Of a stretch of 64,000 bases of DNA, positions 49,601 through 62,200 are shown piece by piece. This DNA comes from Ascaris suum (Eukaryota; Nematoda; Chromadorea; Rhabditida; Ascarididae). The stretch's first letter is position 1. Each line of letters opens with the position of its first letter. The stretch spans positions 3,468,849 to 3,532,848 of the forward strand of contig CM024176.1 in assembly GCA_013433145.1 (NCBI GenBank). Reading direction: 5' to 3'. The notes beneath the pieces were generated by a model, which saw only the letters and a program-made list of their open reading frames with translations, was not told where the DNA came from and did not search any database. The translations under genes were made by a program, and so were the position numbers.

Positions 49601-49879
49601 AAATAATCCAACTTCACTCAAGGTGAGGGTTTTCAGGTATAACACTGGATAGGAGATTTGTAAGGTGAGATGTAATTTGTAGTTGCATCACACGCAACTC
49701 TAACGTTTGAACTAATCCGTGTTTAAAGCTTCATATCTTTTAGTCTGACCTTGTTCTATTGAATCTAGAATAGCTGCGTTGCTAAATCCTTCTATCATAT
49801 ACGCTTATTTTGCACCTGGAAGGAGTTTCTTCCTCTTTTTTTGGATAAGCTTGTCCAGAGAGCCCTTTCACTTCTACAT
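46681..49879. other. intergenic DNA between acyltransferase and ShKT genes
   Basis: No gene recognised on either strand. The flanking genes converge here. A degenerate repeat of the phrase CACCTGAACTTAGTTTTTA lies at about 47690-47850, and a short GATTTGATTA tandem at about 49455-49490. Confidence 0.5.
46707..46712 (+). terminator. poly(A) signal of the acyltransferase gene
   Basis: AATAAA, 27 nt after the stop codon at 46678-46680. Confidence 0.6.
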
Positions 49880-52800
49880 TCAACAAAAGTGGCATGTTCG
49901 TCTACAGTTGACTCCCATATAGTATTCATGCGTCCTGCAGTAGACCATTCTCGCAAAACATAAACTTGGTGGATCGACATCATAACATACTGCAAAGAAA
50001 TTTCATTAGTCAACGTTTGCGTTGATAGAGTGCTGCAATTTATCACCATCGAAGAATTCTGTATCGCTAAGAAAAGCACGCTTCTATTGATAAGAATTGA
50101 AATATTACGATGCTTTTGAGGTGTATTTTATTGGGAGATTTTTGTTTGAACGGGCGGCAAATTTGAGAGAGATAAGAGCGACACCGTGAAATTAGTAGAA
50201 GAATCGTTGAATAGTTGATCGTTATCGAAGGTGGTAACTTTATATTATCTGAGGTTCAAGAAATGCGAAAAAGAGGAAAGTTAAAATAATCGTGATGGTG
50301 ATTTGCGGAAATATGATTCGATATTTGTTGATTCCTCTTTTTACAAAATCGGTTGCAACGTCTATGCGGCTATTGCAATTGTTTTGCATATCGAAATGGT
50401 TGGATTTTAAGAAATTTGCAATTTCAATTCAACACTTTTTTTACTGATAGACTAATAGATTTGGTATTTTCTTCTATGGAAAATTTGCCTGAAATACCTG
50501 GTTGTTGAGCGGTAGGCGCAATCGATCTTTGAATTGATTGCTGGAAGCCGTTTTGAAAGCCTGCTTGAGGTTGCGGCGCTACTGTAGCAAATACGGGTAC
50601 TACCGCCCTGAATTTATTTATGCATACGGGTACTATCGCCCTGAATTTGCTTTCTTATTGTTTTTATCGCAATAGATTGATTCATAAGGTTTCTGCATAT
50701 TTTACCGAAAGCAGTGATGGGAAGAAAATTTGCAAATTCGATATTTGCAAAATTTGCAAATTTGCAACTACATCGATTTATATATTTGCATATGCAAATT
50801 TGCATTTGAGTCGCCAGTATATGGCATTTCAGTTTGGTTTAATAGGGGCCGCTGTTATCGTCAACCAGTCACCAAGTGAGATGCTATACATCATTCATTA
50901 TTTCAAATAAGCGAAATTGTTGATTTTTTTTGCGCTTCTTCCGTTAATACATGAAAGCCCAGTGACCGTTGTAACTGCAAGTTTTACGCATATTGGAACC
51001 ATTTTCGTTTTGGATTTTAATAAAGCACCTCAAATTTACCAGTTTTCAACTTTTATAGCAGAAAGAATCAATAAAGAAGAATTGCTGAATCGAAAAAAAG
51101 AGGCTAAAGATTTTTCGGTCCAAAATGATTAAGAGGGAATATGTGAAGAAAAAAAAAAGAAGGATCAACATATATTCAATCGAATATACTCAGTGAATAT
51201 AAAGGAAGAGGCGCAAACCGTGGTGGCTGTGGAAGAGTATTCATTGCTACAGGTGGTGCAGTCGCCGCATTGGTTACCGGTATTACATTTGTGATATGTT
51301 GACGTGATTGTTGATTTGACTGAAATAAATGAATATATTTCCGTTGCGGCATTCTTTTCGGTCTTTTTTTTAAAATAAGGTTTTATGCATTAAAACGGTA
51401 TTTTCTCTCTTCTGTGCCATAAACATAGATAAATTTATAGCATTTCATCGATTCAAAAGCCGCATACCTATGAAGATTGGATACATTTCCGTTTTTTTAA
51501 TGAATTACCGCAAACGGTATTGCTGTTCGGTTATTGCTGCTTTCGTTTTTCGAATGTCATTGTTGTTGTTGTTTTTCGAAGAAAGAACCACTGCTTAAAT
51601 ATATCTAGCTTCTCAATTTCCCCCCTTATTTAGTTGTCTATAGTCGACAAGCTACACTTTTGCAGTAAACAGAAAAGATTTGATTCTCGTTTGGAATACA
51701 ATAACGGAGATATTGGAAGTTGATATCACACAAATGTACGATATGTTTTGTTATGCAACGGTGAAAATTTCAGCGGATGCAGCAAGCGAAGGGAAGAGAA
51801 ACAATATGGGATAGGTTAAGATTTGGACAATGTTATAATGCGTATTTTTAGTTCGAAATGCTTGAAAATTTTTAAAGGAACTTAGCGCTTATTCCAGTGT
51901 TAAATTCAAATTTAAGGAATACCTTCCGCTCATCGTTTTGAAATTTTTTTTTTCAGCTTCCATCGTTGACCCTCCCTTTCATTCCCACTATGTTTTATCA
52001 TTGCCTTGCTCACCTGAACAAAAAGTCTAGTATGCTGTGCTTTAAAGAGTTTCTTACCGTTGCCTGATCAATGATTTTTCTTACCGTTGCCTGATCGACA
52101 AGTCGAGTAGCCTGTGGTTGTGCTTGTGGTGAGGGGACGAATGGTCGAACTGGTTGTGGAGGTCGGATTGGTTGCGTTTGTTGGAAAGGTTGTCTGAATT
52201 GTTGTGGTGGTTGTGGAGGACGTATGGTTTGTTGTAGACGAATTGGTTGCGGTTGTTGGTTTGGTTGCGAGGGTTGGATGCTTTGTTGTGGTGGTTGTGG
52301 AGGACGTATGGTTTGTTGTAGACGAATTGGTTGCGGTTGTTGGTTTGGTTGCGAGGGTTGAATACTTTGTTGCGTCGGTTGTACCTGTTGGAATGTTGGC
52401 TGCAACTGTTGTTGCATCGGTTGTGTCTGCATGAAGACTCGTTGAATCTGTTGCGGTTGTGGGATGAAACGTGGTTGTTGAATGAAGCGTGTCTGCTCGA
52501 TGGGCCTTGGTTGGAACGGTTTTGCAGGCCTTATCCTTTGGAATGTTTGCGGCTTCGGAGTGGTGATTATCGACTGAAATGAATTATTTTATGTTTATAT
52601 TTCATAAATGGAAATTCCTTCGTATATATAGTCGAATTTTCACAGCGTCCCTCTTTGCATAAATAAAAAAATTTATGAGAAATTTACTCGGAATGCATCT
52701 TGAAATCTTTGCGGTCTTGGTGTTCGCTCTTTCGGGTCCTCATCGTTGGCAAAATATCAAATTTGTTGATCTGATTGATGTCGACTCCTTCGAAAATTCG

Positions 52801-53095
52801 GAACGTGTCCAATTTGAATGTTTTTACCTAAAAATTAACATATTTAGCCAACAATATTCAAATATTTTCCTTCCAATACTGATTTCGAAGCAATTTGAAA
52901 GAAGCTTCAAATTTATTACACTTAGCGTTCATTATCGTATAATCAGAAGAGATCCACACATATCTTCTATGAAAGATTGGTTTTTATTTCAAAGATGCCG
53001 TTGTATACTTTTACGTCAGAAGAGAGAAAACATACGTAAATTTTTAGGCACACTCAAATTAAATGTATCACGTCGACTAATGATGCGGATTACAT
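49880..53095 (-). CDS. Gln/Pro-rich protein with a C-terminal ShKT domain, 5' end missing
   Basis: Exons on the minus strand: 53036-53095, 52688-52827, 52058-52573 (or 52085-52573), 51219-51319, 50498-50607, 49880-49989. All phases agree. About 345 residues are recovered; the first exon starts mid-codon, so upstream exons, presumably with a signal peptide, are missing. The large exon is a Gln/Pro-rich low-complexity stretch (repeats of QPQPIRLQQTIRPPQPPQQ). The next two are Pro/Ala/Val/Gln-rich. The last exon encodes six cysteines spaced C-x8-C-x6-C-x10-C-x3-C-x2-C, ending CRRTCHFC: the ShKT fold, common in secreted nematode proteins, here as a domain and not evidence of a toxin. Odd points: exon 52688-52827 has one in-frame TGA at 52757-52759 with 23 open codons after it; the 84-bp exon repeat; and tandemly duplicated donor and acceptor sites. 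It may be a working gene with an alternative acceptor, a sequencing error, or an inactivated allele. Function is unknown; an extracellular or cuticle-associated role is a guess. Confidence 0.66.
50591..50650. repeat. 33-bp tandem duplication over an acceptor site
   Basis: The segment ATACGGGTACTACCGCCCTG is repeated 33 bp later with one change (TATCGCC). Each copy contains the same minus-strand AATTCAG|GGC acceptor of exon 50498-50607. Confidence 0.85.
52052..52099. repeat. 27-bp tandem duplication over a donor site
   Basis: TTCTTACCGTTGCCTGATC occurs twice, 27 bp apart. On the minus strand each copy ends an open frame with the same ACG|GTAAGAA donor, giving alternative exon ends at 52058 and 52085 that differ by nine codons in frame. 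Confidence 0.9.
52201..52368. repeat. 84-bp coding tandem repeat, two copies
   Basis: Two 84-bp units (52201-52284 and 52285-52368) differ at only two bases near their ends. The length is a multiple of three, so the ShKT gene gains a second 28-residue Gln/Pro-rich block in frame. Confidence 0.95.
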
Positions 53096-53675
53096 CTATG
53101 AAATAATTTTAAATTCAATACTATCTAAGCTTAAACTAGCAGATAGATAGACAAAATGTTCACAAATGGATCAATATATCAATATAGCGACAGTTGCATC
53201 ACAATGTGCTATGAAAATGTAAACTTTGGAAAGTGCATAGCAAATAGCATCGCAACTATGCTCTAGATATTGTGCAGAAATTTATGAAGAGTACTTCAAT
53301 ATGGTATCGAAATGATCGTATCGTTGTTAAGATGCGCTATCAATTGATTTTAATATACTTTTGAAGCGCACTTATAATAGTTGCCGGGATTATTTATCAT
53401 TAAGGTTTATTATTGAAATTTTCTATGGAGTTTGATAAAGGATTAATTTATTCAAAAAAATTTTTTTGAAGGCATCGGAATATTTCTGAAATTTTTCAAA
53501 GAATAAAATTTGAAAATCTCTTTATGAGATTATAAAATTTCTTATTTAATTATTATTTATTTATAAACGGTTGATTAATTAAATACATGTTGATCAAACA
53601 GTGTTGCTTTAAGTGAAGCCGTTAATTAATCGTCGAAACACTCTGCGCATATATTTGCATATTCGGTTGTTACTA

Positions 53676-53697
53676 ATTGGCGAAACACTTCGCCAAT
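53676..53697. repeat. perfect hairpin, 9-bp stem and 4-nt loop
   Basis: ATTGGCGAA, loop ACAC, TTCGCCAAT. It is a GC-containing stem in AT-rich surroundings, not followed by a T run on either strand. Confidence 0.85.
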
Positions 53698-56038
53698 TTG
53701 TGTCAACCGAAAATTATTTATCGTTAAATGTGATATATTGCAATTTGCGCACAAATATATCGTATATCTTTCACATAAGCATATTTATCCTACAGAATGA
53801 AGAATAAATACTGTAGATGAGCGAATTTTGCCATCAATTGTGGTGATGTTATGCCTATGTGTATGTATGCGTCTGTCTGTTTGTCCATGTGTCCACTAGT
53901 TGCAACCGGGTGATCATTGAAGACAAGACAGTTATTGGGTATAATCCATATCATAGGATCAAGATGAAATTTGATCTGATATGAACGTATGTTCGAATTG
54001 ATTTATCAACTTCGAAAGACTCATAAACATTTACAGATAGCAAAAAATTGAAGGAATTTCACATTGAACGAATTTTCCAATTTCCAAACCAATTCAATTC
54101 GCAGAAAATGACATTCTTTGTTTTTCTGACACGATTGGATTAGCATAATTAACTTCTCATATGCGATTCATGAGGATGAGAGGCGAAATGAGATTGCCCA
54201 AATATGTTTCTCTCTATGATAACAATGGAGTGCTATTTAGTGAGCGAATTTCTAGCTTTGATGATCTATTGCAAAATTTTATTTGTTTTATTTCATAGAG
54301 AGATTACATATGAATATTTAAATTTTATAAGCAATTTTTCAAAGTGCTTTATTTAAGCATTCAAGTTTCTATAGTTAAATTTAGGTAGTTTGCTTCTTAG
54401 AAGCTTTTGAAGGGTACTATTTGAAAGAATTCTCGATTTAATTGAGATAGAAAATAATTTACTAATTGAGCTGTTTTCAGTATTACTTTTTTTTTTTAAA
54501 TTTCATATTGAAAGATGAAATAATATATATGTTATTTCAATAGTTGTATTATTTCAGCATTTAATAGAAAGCTTATTACTGTTTTAATGGCGATGATGTT
54601 AGTGCTGATGGTGTTATTAGTATTATTAGGATCGCGAGTGGTGTTAGTATTGTTGATCACTGTGGTATTGTTGATATTGTCGTTGTTGGTTGTTGTCGCT
54701 GGTGACAATTTCAGTTTGTTGAATTGCTTTTTTTTTTTAAATCGAGTTACATTACTCTTACTTGTTCCAAGATATTAATGACTGATTTCTGGATAGTAAA
54801 TGAAATAATTTTAAACTATATGAGACTGAGTTTTGCTCTTGAAATTCCCTAGTTGCATGGCCAAGTTGATTTCTTTGGATAGCCATATCATTGTGCCTTA
54901 TGTTCTATTCGAATACTCTTCATCCGAAATAAGTAAAAAAAAACTTGAACTACTGGAGTTGTAAATTAAAGTTGGAGTACTTCTGACATTCTCATAAAGC
55001 TCCAATGCGGCTTCAACTAGTGCTGTTCAAACGCAAGAGGCTGTTGCGGGAAGTAAAGTTGCCTTGCTTGAAGAAGCGCAACTCCTGGAGGAGAATTGCT
55101 CTTTCTTCTTGAGGGGAGAGGTGTGGGAAGGCAGGAAGGTGGGAATTGGGGCAGATGCCGAGGGGATATTCCCCTTTCTTTGAAAATTGATTGAATTTTA
55201 TAGTTCGATTCACTTGAATCTCCTCCTTCAACCACTTAGATATTTTTTGATAAGTGACGAAAGCGATTGAAAACGATCTTGCAATAATAGTTTCCAGTGG
55301 CGTTCGATTAGTAACCTAAGAAAACTGAGTTTTTTTTTCTGCACATGACATAAGTCTCATTTTTTGCAATTTCGAGGAACAATAACTGCATATTTCTGCA
55401 AAAAAAAAAGCGTTTACTCTTCAAGATTTTCAACACATATAGTAAAAGTCTATTGAAAGCGCATTATATTTGTTATCTTGCAATGATCTCTTTCAAAAAT
55501 GAAACTTTCCATTCGTATTCACTACCACTATTTGCCCCCTGTCGAGAGCAGTCGGTAAAATCGGTCAGGAAAAACCGGTTCTACAGATTTGTTCTCAATC
55601 ATTAATTTTTGAATATCGTATCTTCGATGAGCGCAAGTTGTCCATTCGGTTCATTTATCGTTCATTGACCACTTCACCGATTGACTCACTCGATGAATGG
55701 CAGTTATCGTTCACTAAGCCAATTCGGTCAGTTTCTTTTTATAGAATACATTAATACTGCGATAAGTCCTATGCTTGAAGTGTTTCGTAGGTACCTTTTA
55801 CTATGGTGTTGTTGATATAAAAAGATCTTCAAATATGAAATTTGAATCATTTAATAAATGCGATGAATTCTATAAAGTTTACGAATAGCAAAAATGTTTT
55901 CATTTACTAGTGGTCATCTATACTGTGCATTTGTATTTTATATATGTGCAATATTAAAATATTCAACAATATCTCATTAATACGTCGACATTTGCATTTC
56001 AAATGACATATAGATGTCATTAGGATAGATGAGGAGTT

Positions 56039-56057
56039 GGGGGGGGGGGGGGGGGGG
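56039..56057. repeat. poly-G tract (19)
   Basis: Longest G homopolymer in the window: nineteen in a row, followed by AGGGGAAGGGAG. Confidence 0.9.
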
Positions 56058-56330
56058 AGGGGAAGGGAGTAAGAAAATGATTATATGATAGATTCCTAGA
56101 TTGGCGTATTCTGGGCGTGAAATGTTTGCTTTTCCTTCGTCGCCCTCTCCTTGAAGACAGCTGAAGTACAAATGTCGCTGATGTAAATGTCGTGATCTGT
56201 TTCTCAAAGTAGCTTAGTTAACTACTACATTTCAAAGAGCATTCTTGTTCAGTAATTTCTTTCCTTCGAAGATTTGCAAGTGGAAAAGAAATTCTTTTTA
56301 TATATGTAGTATATTCTATAATTTATATAG

Positions 56331-56463
<133 letters not shown>

Positions 56464-57263
56464 ATTACGCTCTACTTCTTGATGGCATTACGCATATCAT
56501 ACTCGATGCATTCTTACCTGTCGAAATTTCCGCTAAAGAAACGTTACATGATAGGAATGGTTTACTTGCGTATACATCTTGCTAGAATTTTATAAATTGG
56601 AATGCATACAAATAAATTCTTAATGATGCATAAACTCGCTGTAAATGTTTCCCTCGTCGTTTTGTTCGCACTCGCCGAAATGAACGCTCATCGTTATGGA
56701 GTCCTTTCGGGTCGATTCAAGGCGATTAATTCAGATAAGCATTAACTGAGGTAAAATAAAGTTTGTTTATCGAATCCTCCATTCGAATGTTCCACTCTTG
56801 TCATATACGAAGCATATGAAAAATATACCACACCGAATGCATCAAAGCCCCAAAGCATGATAAGCAATGCAAGTTGCAAATATGCATAGTTATTCGATTC
56901 GGTGCACAAAATCATGGTTAGAATTTAAGTCACAAATAAATAAATTATGATTAAACTCAGGGGAGGTGGAGTTTTTCCCGATTTATTCGCCCATTCATGC
57001 TTTAAAGAGCAATAATAATGCAAAAGTTGCGTTTATTCAAAAGTAGAATGGAAAGAGCTGAAAAGGAATATATAGGGCATATTCAAGTCAAACATATTTT
57101 TGAATATTAAGGAATGGAGAGGGATGGGAAAGGATGGGTAAACCAGTTCCATGAATTGACAATCTGCTCCTAACCGTGCTAATGACCGAACGTTGTTGCA
57201 TTTGCGTATGCGAACGGGCTCATATAAAATTCATTCCTTGGGAAATTTGTTTTGTTTTGTTTT

Positions 57264-57269
57264 TTTATT
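57264..57269 (-). terminator. poly(A) signal of the Reeler gene
   Basis: AATAAA on the minus strand, about 20 nt after the stop at 57290-57292. The spacing is short but possible for nematode 3' UTRs. Confidence 0.4.
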
Positions 57270-57289
57270 AAAGCAAGCGACAAGCGTGG

Positions 57290-59205
57290 CTAAGAGAACT
57301 CATTGGAACGCAGGAAAGGACGCACCGGAGGTGGTGGCGTCACTGGAGGTGGTACATAGTCGGTGATACCGTCTGGTGAGAGTTGACATGGCGGAATCGG
57401 TACCGAAAGAACCGATTTCACCCAAAATTCTTTTTGTGCCTTCACGACTGTTGCTCTGAAGATATATTTATTCGGTAAATTTCTCGAGCAAGTTTCTTTC
57501 GTTTTCAAATAATCGGGAAAATTATTCATGCAAATTAAAATCGTCTGAACTTAATATTACAAAAATAGCTGAAAAATGGCAAAATATAACGATAGAAAAG
57601 CTCAAAAACAAATTGAGTAAAAAATAGAGTCGTTGAAATTGTTATGCGAAATCAGAAACAGCTTAAGCGAAAATATTTCATAAAAACTTTTTCTTTGTTA
57701 GTAGTAATGTAATAAAAAATAAAAGATTTCTACATTTCACTATCTTCTTAACTAATATATAAAATTTCACATTGATCATAGGATTCAAGCTTATTTATGC
57801 TTATCAATAGATAATTATTGATAATAAAATCGAGATTACTATAATCAATTGAATTTTATCGTTTATAAAATCGATTATATCACAAAAAATTACATAGGAA
57901 TTAAGATCAATCAAAATAATCTATGAATTAATAAATAAGAAGTTGAGAAATTCAGCAATAGAATAAAATATTGTTGTTATTTACCTCATAGAATAAATGA
58001 ATAAAAAAAATTTTTTTTAATGAAAAAATGTAACTTACACAAATTGTACAGTATCTTCTTCATTTAAATCATTCTTCCACCAAAGTTTCAAACGTTTTTT
58101 TTTCTCGTCATGAGAGTGTGTCACCGAATCTTTGAAGCGAAAACATTGTTGTTGCCATGAACCATTATCATCGAGACGTAAAAATTGCCCCACCCTATAA
58201 TCAGCTAATGTCTCTTCAACCATATAATACGACAATCAATGATATCACTGATCAGAAAAAAATCATACTTTCTTCAAAAGAGATTTTCGTACTATAGTAA
58301 ATATTGAATTAAACCTAAAACAATACTATCAAACTCCTGGAACAACTCTATACTTTACTATGATCACTTATGAAAGCAATACTTTCGAATAATTCTACTG
58401 CTTGAATATACCATTTTATAAGGAATGAATTAACTGCGCCAAGTATGCGTAAGGGGAATTTCAAAATAATCGACAAAAGAGTTAGGATTCTAATAATTTT
58501 ATCAATGAAAATAAATACCGCAAATATAAATACCCATTAAAATTCACCTTTTACCTTGATGAGGGCCTCGATAAACGATCGGTTGAATTGCGAATCCTCT
58601 AAATTTATCGTCGGTTGTATTTCCTCTTAGTGTTACTAGAAGAAAGTTATCAGAAGAAATCAACTTCAAACAAATATTCAACATAATAGTGAAAAAAGCA
58701 CACATTTCATGAAACTTTTTTCTTAATGAAATAAAAAACTTTGAAAGAATAAAAACTGAAAAAAATAAACTTATATTTAATTACTCACAGTTTACTAACC
58801 TATTGTCTACTGTTTATTAGTAATCGCAAACTGTAGAAATTCCCTTAAATTTCTATCAGTTTTATTTATTTATATACAATTCAGACTGAATTGAGCAATG
58901 CAGGAAGATGTAGTTATCATACCCCGCGAAAAAAAAGCTTTTTTTTTAACTTATAACCAGCGAGAATAATGTGCGGTGGCATAAACAAGGCAAGCATTAA
59001 TAGCTATATGAATAAATAACTATGATTATGGGCGTAAATATGAATGAAAAACTGAGCAGAATAACAAATAAATAAAAAATTATATAAAAATATAAATGAA
59101 TTAATAAACGAATAAACATATGTGGCTATACGAAGGAATATAGAGAATGAAAAAGAAATATGCAAAAAATATATAAATGTAATTAAATAAATAATTATAA
59201 ATATG

Positions 59206-59276
<71 letters not shown>

Positions 59277-62200
59277 ACAAACAGAAACTATAAACAAATG
59301 AGTATAACTGCAGTTGCGACTGCAGTAGCAAAAGTTATATTTGAGAGTTGTCTTATGAAAGGAGAATTAGCAGAAATTCGTGCATTTTCTCTCTGCCCAG
59401 CAATCTCATTATTTTGATGTCATGAAATTAGTAAAGAAATTAGTGAATAAAAAAAAAAAGAAAACACATTGCTTATGTATTCGATCGTGACAAGTGTTAA
59501 TTCCACAGAGTTGTATCTATGATAAAAAAAGTTTACTTTACAATTGCAATTGTTGGTTACACATCGTTTTCCTCTATTGACGAATGAGATGTTATTTGAA
59601 TTTAAGCGAGAATTAAAAAAAAAAAAAAAAAACGAGGAAAACGTTGATTCACTTACGTTCGATTGGTTGATTTCTCCAATAACATTTTTGCAACACATCT
59701 ATCGTATATGGCGGATTAGTCAACTGAAATTTTTTCCATTATCAATTCGTAAAATTGCATCATCTTCTAATTTTTTTTTTCATTTTTTCTATGTATCGTT
59801 TCTAAAGACAAAATATTTACTGAAATTATCGTTACTATTATAAATATACATCAGATATTGTATTTAAATGATTTTACAACTATGAGCGATTGGTTTGGAA
59901 AATTTTGAGTGCTGCAAAAAAAAAAAAAATTGCCATTAGTGATTCCTATAAAAGTTGGTCAATAAACAAAATAATTGATCACTGCAAATTACCGGAAGTC
60001 TATCACAAATGGAAAAATGCACTCGTGAATTTTGCACAATTTTGCACAGTAAGTGTTTTATAAGAATTTATTAACTCAATATCACTGAGGTAAGGCGCTT
60101 ATTCTTTTATCGGCCTCTTTCTTCCTTTATTGCATCATACCGAGTGCTGTTCTACCTAGCAGGTTTTAACGCATTTCATTGTGTAAATTGCCTTAATGAC
60201 TAATCCAATTTACAAAATATACTAGTATGCCTCATTGCGTTTCTTTGTTACGAATGAAATACAACAAAAAAAGATTCGTGATGAACTTGCTATGATGTAT
60301 TATATGTCGTAGATGATCGTCACTTGATAGTCGAAATGTGCACTTATCTAGTTTTATCCCTCTTTCTTTGTTGGGTTAACGCCCTTTGATTGATGAGTTG
60401 CTGACAACTTTATTTTTTATGGTTCTTGATGGTCTATTTAAAAAAAACTTGAAACGAATGCGATGATCGGATCAACAAATCTAATAATGCTTTCATTACC
60501 AACAACTGTTGCTTTATTAGATGTGAAAGTGATCATCACAAAAAAAGCAAATTACCAGGCGCGCGCTCTCTCTCTCCTCAAAAAAAATTGTCTTCAAGTT
60601 TTCAAGGTCATTGCGATGGAATGATGAAAAGATTCACGCCAATTATAAACACATCTATTTCCGGTAAAACATTTGAATGCGAAAAAGAATTTATGCCTTC
60701 GAGCAGAGCATATTCATATAGCGCAATTTTACGTGTTAAGTGTCTTTTAAATGGGGTTGACTATCTGTTAATTTCGCTGGGGGTTAATGGGGGTTAACTT
60801 CCACTTGTAGAATTCTTTTTAAACCTTCATCATGTTTTTTTTTCGCCTCCTTCCCCATCTCTGACCGATAGAGAGAAGCTCCGATCGACTCCGTTCGCAT
60901 AACTCTACATGGCGAACGTACCTAATGACCACGACGAAGCGCAACAACCTTGTCCATTGCATATACACCCATCACTGGTACGGACCCTCACCACCTGACT
61001 GCTACTGTCATGCATATTTGAAGTCCAGCTGATGGTACTACTTATGTACTCAACACATGAGATCAATGTTTACACATTTGAAGACACACTTACAGCATTG
61101 AACAGGCTGATCTAGAGTAGCCACACAATTTCCTAGCTGTAAAATTTTTGACACTTATGGAAAAGCGATTAATCTCTGTAAAGGAAATGATTGATATAAA
61201 TTTGTTCTTCTAGATGGCGATATGATTTAATAAGAGAGTTAAATTTTCCAACGTGGTTACGTATAGTTAGAGGTGTTTATATTCATCGTAAATTGCCATA
61301 TGATGAATGTTCCTTAAAAGTGCGGTTTCTTCCAAGCTAGAGCAAGTTTTTTTTTTGCAATATGAGAAAGCTGAAGAAAAAAAGGATTGAAAACATTCCA
61401 AAATGTGATAAATGTCTTGTTGGGTGATGTTGATATGCTCGGATGGTAACGTATCTTTGTGAAGATCGATGCGCATTTGCCATTTTGAAGAATCCACTAG
61501 CAATGATATAAACGACAAAACATTAATGCAATATCATCTGCACCGATAAAAATTGCATGCATTTCTCAAACTCAGCGGAAATTTATCAGAGGAAACTGAA
61601 CGACGGACGGTGGGAAAAGAGGAGGGATTGATGGGAACAATATATATGCAAATTGAATCATTCTTGTCGAAATTTGTCAAAGTGAAGTAAAATGTGATTG
61701 TGTAACTCGAAATCGATCAAGATCACCAAGAGTATGTTAAAATAGTGAGGTAAAAATCTGACGAATAAAAAAGAATAAGAGTGACTATGAAGATTCGATG
61801 GCATGATTGAAATAATTGGAGTTACAAATTGGCGAATATGAGAGAATTTTTTTGGTGGAAAATTGGCCAGCGTTAAGATATTTCTATTTGACTTCAGTTT
61901 GCTAAGAATTATATGATAAATGTAAGTAATTATTAAAATTGCTATGATAGATTAAGGCAATATTCAGCTCTAATGAACAAATTCGAGAAAGGGGTTTCCT
62001 ATTAGGTGAGATTAGTCATTCCATGTGTACTATTTAGTTTTATAAGTCTGTTGTAGAGAAGATATGTTCTTATTTTTTGTAACATCAGAATAGATTTGAG
62101 GATACGGATTTTCACAATAATATAGTTGCAATTCAATTACTTAAACACATTTTGTAACGATGGAGTTGTTAATCGTTTTTGCACACATACCCGAAGTCCT

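Noticed and set aside
50740..50810. Cluster of TTTGCAAA-type palindromes
   Set aside because: Common in AT-rich introns and without regular spacing, so it is not reported as a regulatory site.
52675..53106. 143-codon plus-strand open frame, the longest in the window
   Set aside because: It lies opposite two phase-matched minus-strand exons of the ShKT gene with good splice sites, and its own product has no recognisable domain.
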